NCBI GenBank assembly: GCA_000447185.1
Contig: KE647130.1
Location: 1 to 15,697, forward strand
Origin: Vairimorpha apis BRL 01
Taxonomy: Eukaryota > Microsporidia > Nosematidae
Direction: 5' to 3'
Length of the DNA stretch: 15,697 nucleotides
In this document: positions 9,951-15,697 of the stretch, in pieces
How positions within the stretch are numbered: position 1 is the first letter of the stretch
Layout: the number at the start of each line of letters is the position of its first letter
Made by a program: the position numbers and the translations under genes
The notes under the pieces: model-generated
The model's database searches: none
The model's input: the letters and a program-made list of their open reading frames with translations, nothing else
What the model was told of the DNA's origin: nothing

Positions 9951-10639
9951 ATGATCAAAGATATAAAATCATTCTTACATATTTTAATTAATATTTTATA
10001 TATTATAGCAATTTTAACTTGAAAACATTAATTAATTATGAATATATTTTTTATAAAAAATTTATTTATTTCGTAATGCTATGAATTTTAGGTATATATT
10101 TAATTTAGAGTGTTATTTTTTTGTATAAATATTTAAATATCGAAAAATTTAACCGAAATTAAAACAAAATAATGTACAAAAATATCTGTATTGTTGTTTA
10201 ATTTTAACTTTAAAACAATTTCATCTGTTTATGCATATAAAAATTTTTATTTAAATATTTATTTTATACAAAATTATTTCGTTTATTAAAAAAGCATTTT
10301 TAATACAAGTTATTTTTCTCTATAAAATTTCAAATTTCATCAAAATTTAATTTTGTAAATTTAAATACACATTTAAATTATTAGAAATATCACTTTATTA
10401 TGGAAGTGTTAGCATGTAAATGATAAAAATTTAATATTAGATGGTTAATTATGGCTAAATATTGATAAGAATTATTTAAATAAATAACATTCACACTCTA
10501 GATATATAATATATTTTATAATTTATATCTATTACCAACACATTTTTTTAAATTAAAATTCTTCTTCTTGACAAGCTTGTTATAAATAAACTTTATCAAT
10601 ACGCATCATTACTGTGTTTATCAATTATTTTCTTTGTAT
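9951..10639. other. AT-rich DNA, nothing recognised
   Basis: No ORF, RNA gene or repeat that I can support. The strand bias changes here from A-rich on the plus strand (before 9950) to T-rich (after about 10540), which fits two relics lying in opposite orientations on either side. Confidence 0.4.
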
Positions 10640-11840
10640 CTAGAATTCTATCTTTCGTATATTTATTACAACCAGGTAAGTTTTCTTGTTTCACTATGTC
10701 AATTCTTGTCTACTTTAAATTTATTTATTTTACTCTTTTAAAACATTTTTCCATGATCATCCTGAATTCTATTTAATATCATATACGTTCTGTTTTATAT
10801 TTAAGAGTTTCTATAGATGTAAATTATAATTTAGTGTGATAACTTTTGTTATCTGAACTATATAATTATTACTTTTCAGATAAATTTTTCTAAATTCTTT
10901 CTTAAAATTTTTATGACTGTACTCTTTTATGCATTCTTTATTATTCGCATATATTTCAATATCATTTATTAAGATTTAGATTTCATTTACTTATAAGTCT
11001 TCAAATATTTTATTTTTAGTTCTGTCAATATCTGTGGTGAATTTTTATATCATCTCACCAACTGCTTCATTCATATACTATTTTATCAAAATCAAATTCC
11101 GTTTAATGCTTATATTTCTATTCTATTTAAACATAAAATCCTTCCTTAAGATATACAATCGTAAATATTTTTGTAGCTCTGTGTTACTTTGACTATATCT
11201 CTAATATTTGATAATTCATAAGGATATTTTTTAACAAGATCATTTAATCAAAAAATACTGACTATCTTATTCAATTATTCGAATTTCTCCATTCTGATTA
11301 AGATCTCCTTATCACTTTTCTATTCTCTAATTCCTTATATATTCTTCTGTTCATTAATTAAAGCTTGCGGAATATTCCAGCCTTTACTTACTCTATCTTT
11401 GATTATTTTTGTATCCATCGTACAATATCCTATTTTTTCATATTAATGATGATCAAACACTTCACAATTTCTTTATTTGACTATTTCGTTGTTAACTTTT
11501 TTAGCACTTTTCGCTTTAGGTATCTTATTTCTTTATATGGTATTTCTGTTTCAAAAATTATGTATTCTTTTAATGTAATAATTTTAAAATTTCCTCATAT
11601 TAAATTATTTATTACTTTCTTTATCTTATAATTACGATATTCTTATAAATAATAAAAATTTAACCGTTTATTTTTTCTATTTTTCACTTATTTCTTATTC
11701 TTATAAAATCACTTCTTTATATAAAACCAAATTTAACACAATACAAACACTTCTTGCTCCTTATAAGTTCTTGATCTTCCATTCTTATAAATCTATCTCT
11801 GATCTCAGATTTTTTTTGACTTGTAACTTAACACTTTATG
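10640..11840 (-). pseudogene. Heavily decayed coding sequence, unidentified
   Basis: The plus strand is T-rich with unusual amounts of C. Translating the minus strand gives protein-like runs broken by many TAA, TAG and TGA codons in two frames. Examples are DRVSKGWNIPQALINEQ at about 11395-11345, and in the neighbouring frame EIPYKEIRYLKRKVLKK at about 11545-11495, followed by SNKEIV and DIVRWIQK. The density of K, E, N and R and the lack of low-complexity runs suggest a former gene or mobile-element ORF. The GW-x5-AL pattern resembles a short helix-turn-helix motif, but that is too little to name it. The plus-strand frame at 11365-11631 is its shadow. Confidence 0.35.
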
Positions 11841-12225
11841 TTATAATTGTCATTATAGATTTCATTTTTTCACATATATCAGTATTAATTTTTATCTTTG
11901 TATTTATTCTTATAAACTTTTAACTATTTTAAAAATCCATATTTCTTGACGATTTTTTCGATCATATTTTTTTTTAAATATTTTAAGTTTCATAGCACTG
12001 GCATTAACTCCTTCTATATTTAATTTATATATTGTTAATTTAAATTTTGTTAGACATTGACTATAGTACATCTTTTTTAACACTCGAGATTTAGTATAGC
12101 CATCATGTTTTTATTTAGCATAAACAGAAGTAAAAATTTTTTAAATAAATAACAAAAAATAAATAATTTTTATTAGTATGGAAACTAAACTCTCAGAAAA
12201 ACAAGATATTAAAGTAAAAGATTTT
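11841..12225. other. AT-rich DNA, nothing recognised
   Basis: T-rich on the plus strand; scattered minus-strand codons could be the far upstream end of the relic before it. Bases after about 12120 are the 3' flank of the minus-strand ORF pair. No terminator or poly(A) signal stands out. Confidence 0.35.
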
Positions 12226-12525
12226 TTATTTATTATTAATGTCATTATTTTTTTGATAAGGTTCATCCATCATTTTTCCTAAATATAAGAATTCATCATA
12301 GTTACGAATTTCTTTATTTAATTGTTTTTTTATATACTTACAGGCTTGTACAAGCGGTACAAAATTTGAATGTTTTTTTGAGAGTCTAAGTAATTCATCC
12401 AAAACAATTTTTTTATTAACGTTTAAAAAATCAGAAAATTCTGATAAATCTAAACATACTTGAATTTCTTTAAACTTATCTTTAAAATTTTGTATTGCCG
12501 TGTGACAAACACCTTCTCTAATCAT
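12226..12525 (-). CDS. Hypothetical protein, 99 aa, downstream member of an overlapping pair
   Basis: I do not recognise this protein. It is charged and helix-prone, rich in K, L and E, with no signal peptide, membrane span or zinc motif. It has ordinary codon-like composition, unlike the relics around it, and looks intact. Its ATG at 12525-12523 overlaps the stop of the upstream ORF as TGATG. Two explanations fit. One base may be missing from the run of eight T (minus strand, 12530-12537), in which case both ORFs form one protein of about 190 residues. Or the overlap is real and couples translation of two proteins, as described for TAATG-type overlaps in some non-LTR retrotransposons. The first is simpler, since residues upstream of the ATG stay open in this frame back through the T run. 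Confidence 0.5.
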   Translation of the reverse strand: MIREGVCHTAIQNFKDKFKEIQVCLDLSEFSDFLNVNKKIVLDELLRLSKKHSNFVPLVQACKYIKKQLNKEIRNYDEFLYLGKMMDEPYQKNNDINNK

Positions 12526-12800
12526 CAGTAAAAAAAATTAGATTTAGATATTTTTTTTAGTAAAGAAAGATCTCTAGTTTCAATGTTCATAAGAGCAGCC
12601 CATCTGTCTCTTGATTGGTACTGCCCTTTAGAGTCTATCCCTTGTAGTAATACGAGTTTAAACTTACATTTAGAAAGAGTTTGTCCTTCTCTAATTAATT
12701 TTATAAGTTCTTCTTTGCTAAGAGCTTTTGCCCAGTTTTTCTGAGGTCTAACTGGGACTTTATTTTTCAAAGTCATTTCTTTAATTTTTTTTCCAGCCAT
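12525..12800 (-). CDS. Hypothetical protein, 91 aa, upstream member of an overlapping pair
   Basis: I do not recognise this protein. The N-terminal 40 residues are very basic (MAGKKIKEMTLKNKVPVRP, then KNWAKALSKEEL), followed by LVLLQGIDSKGQYQSRDRW. There is no membrane span. It starts at ATG 12800 and ends at TGA 12527-12525 just after a run of eight T, which makes a homopolymer frameshift into the next ORF likely. No CCC-like start signal lies upstream; the 40 bases before the ATG are A- and T-rich. It lies about 180 bases downstream (minus strand) of R copy 1, so it could be part of a mobile element or a host gene bordering the rDNA. A nucleic-acid-binding role is possible from charge alone and is not claimed. 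Confidence 0.5.
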   Translation of the reverse strand: MAGKKIKEMTLKNKVPVRPQKNWAKALSKEELIKLIREGQTLSKCKFKLVLLQGIDSKGQYQSRDRWAALMNIETRDLSLLKKISKSNFFY

Positions 12801-12979
12801 TTCGAAGACTTTTTTTAAAAAAAATATTTTTAATTGTTTTTTCTCCTTTTAAGAAAATTTTTGTTTGTCAACTGAAATCAATTGACCGGTTTTATTTCAA
12901 AATGTAAACTCCTTTATTTTGTTTTACACTTTCATAGAACTAAATCTATTCAAGTTTGATTTTTTATGACTTTTTACGT
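12801..12979. other. Spacer between the ORF pair and R copy 1
   Basis: AT-rich; it contains one short inverted repeat (GTCAACTGAAATCAATTGAC, 12868-12887). It holds whatever promoter the minus-strand ORF pair has, but no element is recognisable. Confidence 0.4.
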
Positions 12980-13265
12980 AAAAAAAATAAAAGGTTTATT
13001 GTTAAAAAATAAAATCTCACCACTAGAAGAAAAGTCACCAGACCACCAAAAACTCCCAAGAGAAAAACAAAACATCAATATCGCGCTTTCACGCCAGCAT
13101 ACCTTTAAGGCCTTGCTTTTAGAAGAAAAGGTGTTCCCTTAGGATACAACTCAGTTATTGAGTATAGGAACAAAATCGCTTGGTTCAATACACCATTTAA
13201 GAACACAACTCAGTTCAGCGGAGTGATAGAGCCTCACTATCATGCCTGACCTCCCCCAGGTCAAA
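12980..13265 (+). repeat. R element, copy 1 (structured spacer repeat)
   Basis: About 286 bp, clearly homologous to 13915-14199 and 14837-15122, and the most diverged of the three. Homology starts in an A-rich tract and ends at AGGTCAAA. On the plus strand two adjacent folds are visible. The first is closed by GTGTTC (13131) with GAACAC (13201) plus TTA/TAA, and contains hairpins ACTC/GAGT (13149-13163) and TGGT/ACCA (13181-13195). The second has ACTC/GAGT (13208-13224), GATAG/CTATC with a 7-base loop (13225-13241), a 5-base spacer, and TGACC/GGTCA with a 7-base loop (13247-13263). The stem and loop sizes are those of tRNA D, anticodon and T arms, but T33, the TTC loop and an acceptor stem are missing. 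Unlike the other copies it is not followed by the 5S-like segment. Confidence 0.85.
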
Positions 13266-13912
13266 TTTAAAATTTTTTTTTTCTGCTAATTAAAATTAAC
13301 TTATTTTCTTTCATTTCTGAATTTTTTTCTGTAAATATTGCTATTTACTCATTTGTTTGATTGTTGTGATTGATGTCACGTAGCTTTTCCTGTATTTTAA
13401 TAGCTCTGTTAACAATCATTTTATCTATGAACTCTATACAATTACAGAGTTCATCAATTTTTTCTGGATTGTGTTTCAATCTTTTTTTATTACCAAGAAT
13501 AAATTTTACTTTATCTTGGTTACTTGTTATTGTACATTGTAAGATCCTCAGCTTCTCAGCATATTGGTTTCTGGTCTCAGTTAAAAGAGGACATTCTATC
13601 AAACAATGTTCTAAATTTTCTAGTGGTCCGTCACACAGGTAACATCTATTTTTATACAAAATAGGAATTCTGTTAGATGCTGCCATGCGTGCAGACCACT
13701 TAACTAGGTTACATCTTAACCTAGTATATGTTCTAATCTTTCGATTATTAACTTTCTGTAATACATACATGATTCACAAATCAAGTATGCCATACTTATC
13801 TGCTATCGATGCTGCTACTGAACTGTTTAAAGTTCTTCTACTTCGCAAGACATCAATTATTTTTGCTGTGATAAGTCTACTATCACTAGTTTCATAGTCG
13901 TTTCCGACAAAA
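13266..13912 (-). pseudogene. 5'-truncated non-LTR retrotransposon, 3' end
   Basis: Read on the minus strand, the reading frame enters right after the T-rich end of R copy 2 (about 13908) and runs to TAA 13347-13345. A single in-frame TGA lies at 13776-13774. The 141 codons after that stop encode a C-terminal region with CX2CX8HX4C (C43, C46, H55, C60 counted from the ATG at 13770) followed by P and a TETR stretch. This is the zinc-binding motif that follows the reverse-transcriptase domain in many LINE-type ORFs. No reverse-transcriptase or endonuclease motifs are present, so the copy is 5'-truncated, as is usual for target-primed insertion. About 75 bases of 3' UTR end in an A-rich tract (GCAGAAAAAAAAAATTTT) directly against R copy 1. 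The plus-strand frames here are shadows. Confidence 0.75.
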
Positions 13913-13914
13913 AT

Positions 13915-14199
13915 AAAAAAAATAAAAAATTTATTGTTAAAAAATAAAACCTCACCACTAGAAGAAAAGTCACCAGACCACCAAAAACTTCCAAGAGAAA
14001 AACAAAACATCAATATCGCGCTTGCACGCCAGCATACCTTTAAGGCCTTGCTTGTAGGAGAAAAGGTGTTCCCTTAGGATACAACTCAGTTATTGAGTAT
14101 AGGAACAAAATCGCTGGTTCAATACACCATTTAAGAACACAACTCAGTTCAGCGGAGTGATAGAGCCTCACTATCATGCCTGACCTCCCCCAGGTCAAA
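13915..14199 (+). repeat. R element, copy 2
   Basis: This copy differs from copy 3 at only a handful of positions and more from copy 1. All paired segments are kept: GTGTTC at 14066 with GAACAC at 14135, both ACTC/GAGT stems, TGGT/ACCA, GATAG/CTATC and TGACC/GGTCA. It lacks one T in the linker before TGGT relative to copy 1, outside any stem. At its high-coordinate side it runs straight into the 5S-like segment; at its low-coordinate side it meets the retrotransposon relic. Confidence 0.9.
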
Positions 14200-14388
14200 G
14201 TTTAGAGATTTCCCGAAGGATAACGGACTCTCTTATCCGGCAATGGATCTCCCATCCCAAGAGCATTGCCTGCCCTACTTACCATGCCAGCAGCCAGAAG
14301 GTGTGGTAAGACTTATAAGATTCGCACCAAAGATTATAAAAGCTTCAGTCCCACCCTCCGCGACGTGGACGCTCTTATTATGGAGGAC
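14200..14388 (-). repeat. Duplicated LSU-flanking spacer segment, copy A
   Basis: These 189 bases match 15123-15311 with one visible difference (G to A near 14343/15266) and no length change. Homology stops at TGGAGGAC (14381-14388), exactly where the other copy passes into the LSU 3' region. Next to the stop the minus strand carries CCTCC...GGAGG pairing. The segment contains the 5S-like fold. Such identity beside freely diverging DNA implies recent duplication, gene conversion or selection. Confidence 0.85.
14231..14320 (-). ncRNA. 5S rRNA-like candidate, copy A
   Basis: This copy is identical to the segment at 15154-15243; the evidence is given there. It is separated from any LSU gene by about 1 kb, so if it is a 5S gene this is a second copy. 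It could equally be an inert duplicate. Confidence 0.35.
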
Positions 14389-14394
14389 AATGAT

Positions 14395-14836
14395 TTTATT
14401 TTAATAAATTAAATATTTAATAAATAAAAATATTTTTTTTAATACGATTTATTTTGTACTCTAATGAAATAAAAATATTACATAAAGTAAAATTATTAAA
14501 ATTATAAATATAAATTTCAGTTTATTAAAATACATTTTTCAGTTTTACGAAGGTTTAAAATATATACTATTAAAAGTGTTTCAACATGATGTAATAACCT
14601 TAGATCTAACATGTTATGTAAAATCTTTACAATTTAACAACAAAATACGGCGACAGTTATGCTGTAAATTTTTTAGAGGATGGATTATTGGTTAAAAACC
14701 AATGGGTACAATTTAGAACGTGCAAAAATCGAAAGTACACTCTATGGTAAACATAGCAATTAATACAGATTATGCAAAGAAATTTAAAATCATAAATATA
14801 TATTAGCATACTAGGCAATTTTAATCTTTCTCAATG
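14395..14836 (-). repeat. Spacer module, homologous to 7455-7900 in inverted orientation
   Basis: On the minus strand this roughly 440-bp stretch matches the plus strand of 7455-7900 block by block, for example GGTTTTTAACCAATAATCC, CATAACTGTCGCCG and GTTATTACATCATGTTG. It begins right after the T-rich end of R copy 3 and ends at the duplicated LSU end. It keeps more C and G than the other copy. No ORF is evident. It may be normal intergenic spacer of this rDNA, or an unrecognised mobile element inserted in it. Confidence 0.8.
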
Positions 14837-15122
14837 AAAAAAAAAATAAAAAAATTTATTGTTAAAAATAAAACCTCACCACTAGAAGAAAAGTCACCAG
14901 ACCACCAAAAACTTCCAAGAGAAAACAAAACATCAATATCGCGCTTGCACGCCAGCATACCTTTAAGGCCTTGCTTGTAGGAGAAAAGGTGTTCCCTTAG
15001 GATACAACTCAGTTAAGAGTATAGGAACAAAATCGCCTGGTTCAATACACCATTTAAGAACACAACTTAGTTCAGCGGAGTGATAGAGCCTCACTATCAT
15101 GCCTGACCTCCCCTAGGTCAAA
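14837..15122 (+). repeat. R element, copy 3 (rDNA-proximal)
   Basis: This copy belongs to the spacer beside the LSU gene. Changes are compatible with the plus-strand folds. In the first ACTC/GAGT hairpin the loop is shortened but the stem is intact. In the second, C to T turns a C-G pair into a T-G pair (ACTT/GAGT), which is a wobble in plus-strand RNA but a mismatch in minus-strand RNA. The TGACCT/AGGTCA hairpin differs only in its loop. The closing helix is GTGTTC 14989-14994 with GAACAC 15058-15063. Whether the element is transcribed is unknown. Confidence 0.9.
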
Positions 15123-15311
15123 GTTTAGAGATTTCCCGAAGGATAACGGACTCTCTTATCCGGCAATGGATCTCCCATCCCAAGAGCATTGCCTGCCCTA
15201 CTTACCATGCCAGCAGCCAGAAGGTGTGGTAAGACTTATAAGATTCGCACCAAAGATTATAAAAACTTCAGTCCCACCCTCCGCGACGTGGACGCTCTTA
15301 TTATGGAGGAC
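15123..15311 (-). repeat. LSU-flanking spacer segment, copy B
   Basis: This directly follows the LSU rRNA 3' end on the minus strand and matches copy A (14200-14388) at all but one position. A GTCCTCC...GGAGGG-type hairpin near its LSU side (15311 to about 15272) may be a processing or termination signal. The 5S-like fold lies inside. Confidence 0.85.
15154..15243 (-). ncRNA. 5S rRNA-like candidate, copy B
   Basis: The minus strand forms a three-way junction: TCTTAT pairs with ATAAGA (outer helix), CTTACCA with TGGTAAG, and GGCAATG with CATTGCC, the last enclosing CTC...GAG. The topology is that of 5S rRNA. Two conserved 5S blocks can be seen: TAAGTAGGG (compare TAAGCAGGG) and CTTGGGATGGGAGATCC (compare CTTGGATGGGAGACC), the internal control region of 5S genes. 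Against this, the core is about 90 nt where 5S is near 120, the distance between the two blocks is about five bases short, and no run of four T follows closely as a polymerase III terminator. The position beside LSU would suit a 5S gene. Confidence 0.45.
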
Positions 15312-15557
15312 CAAACCTACTCTAAGTTATAAAAGCAGTAACCTCAAGATGTCGGTATACACCTTCATCCTTACAGTTCTGCTTAATAGAGTAGTATTCT
15401 CCCAATTATATATTTGAGCTACGCTTCAGGCTTAAGAGGCTTTCAGCCTTAATCGAAATGACGTAGCTAAGCAACATAACTGAATAGTTAATCGCACCAC
15501 CAGTGGTCATCACTTAGAGTTCCTCTCGTACTATCAAAGTTCACTCAAATATACTCA

Positions 15558-15599
<42 letters not shown>

Positions 15600-15697
15600 T
15601 CTCACGTTCCTCATTACCGGGTGAACAATCCAACACTTCGTAAAATATACACTACGATGATCAGAAGAGACGACATCGAAGAATCAAAAAGCAGAGT
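15312..15697 (-). rRNA. Large-subunit rRNA, 3' end (partial)
   Basis: The minus strand contains the universal LSU blocks in order: GGATTGTTCACCCGGTAATG, GGGTTTAGACCGTCGTGAGA and CAGGTTAGTTTTACCC from the peptidyl-transferase region, then the sarcin-ricin loop AGTACGAGAGGAAC (15519-15532), then GGCTGAAAGCCTCTTAAG. Near the end TACTCTA and AAGCAG (15379-15393) pair with CTGCTT and TAGAGTA (15318-15338), resembling the GTAAGCAG...CTGCT helix near the 3' end of yeast 25S. The mature end is placed near 15312 by that helix and is approximate. GC content is far above the rest of the window. Domain VI is much shorter than in yeast, as in microsporidia. The 5' part lies beyond the window. The plus-strand frame at 15166-15417 is a shadow. 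Confidence 0.95.

Noticed and set aside
11365..11631. Plus-strand ORF of 88 codons
   Set aside because: It lies opposite the minus-strand relic and reads as a T-rich shadow full of F, I, Y and S.
13208..13263. A true tRNA gene on the plus strand
   Set aside because: The arm sizes fit, but the anticodon loop lacks T33, the T loop lacks TTC, the D loop lacks GG and no acceptor stem pairs. It is described as tRNA-like only.
13370..13897. Plus-strand ORFs over the retrotransposon relic (13370-13642 and 13685-13897)
   Set aside because: They are shadows of the minus-strand frame that carries the CCHC motif.
14837..15122. Self-cleaving ribozyme (HDV-like or hammerhead) at the start of R
   Set aside because: The first minus-strand hairpin (TGACCT/AGGTCA) suggested the 5' ribozymes of R2-type elements, but I could not build the double pseudoknot and there is no hammerhead core.
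14840..15311. Small-subunit rRNA or 5.8S following LSU
   Set aside because: No conserved SSU blocks are present on either strand, and microsporidia have no separate 5.8S.
15166..15417. Plus-strand ORF of 83 codons at the LSU border
   Set aside because: It overlaps the LSU rRNA end and the 5S-like segment, which are RNA features on the other strand.

Overview
The window looks like nuclear DNA of a microsporidian or a similarly reduced, very AT-rich eukaryote. Three things point that way: a short intronless gene whose ATG follows a CCCCC tract four bases upstream, a 3' end of large-subunit rRNA with little expansion sequence, and a compact YIP1 membrane protein. The organism assignment is inference; the species cannot be read from this sequence.

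Layout. 1-785 (+) is a YIP1-family ER/Golgi membrane protein gene in two frames, probably one gene with a single-base frameshift. Strand composition flips sharply near its middle. 786-12225 is about 11 kb of extremely A+T-rich DNA with no intact gene. It holds many small tandem duplications (units about 40-90 bp), a decayed non-LTR retrotransposon tail (about 3410-3841, minus), other coding-like relics (9797-9950 plus; about 10640-11840 minus), and an old copy of a spacer module (about 7455-7900, plus). 12226-12800 (minus) is a pair of small unrecognised ORFs that overlap by one base. They may be one broken gene.

12980-15697 is the edge of an rDNA unit read on the minus strand. The LSU rRNA 3' end (15312-15697) is followed by a spacer holding a 5S-rRNA-like fold and a roughly 285-bp structured element, called R here. 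R occurs three times (12980-13265, 13915-14199, 14837-15122). Copies 2 and 3 carry the 5S-like segment as well, and their shared sequence stops where LSU appears to end. Between copies 3 and 2 lies a roughly 440-bp module (14395-14836). It is homologous, in inverted orientation, to 7455-7900, so the AT-rich zone contains decayed rDNA-spacer material. Between copies 2 and 1 sits a 5'-truncated non-LTR retrotransposon tail with a CCHC motif, an in-frame TGA and an A-rich 3' end.

The genes do not form a pathway. YIP1 is an ordinary trafficking gene; the rest is an rDNA border with mobile-element debris and structured, repeated spacer DNA. The most interesting signals are the R element with its two adjacent tRNA-like folds on the plus strand, the near-identical 5S-like segments, and the skew reversal inside YIP1.
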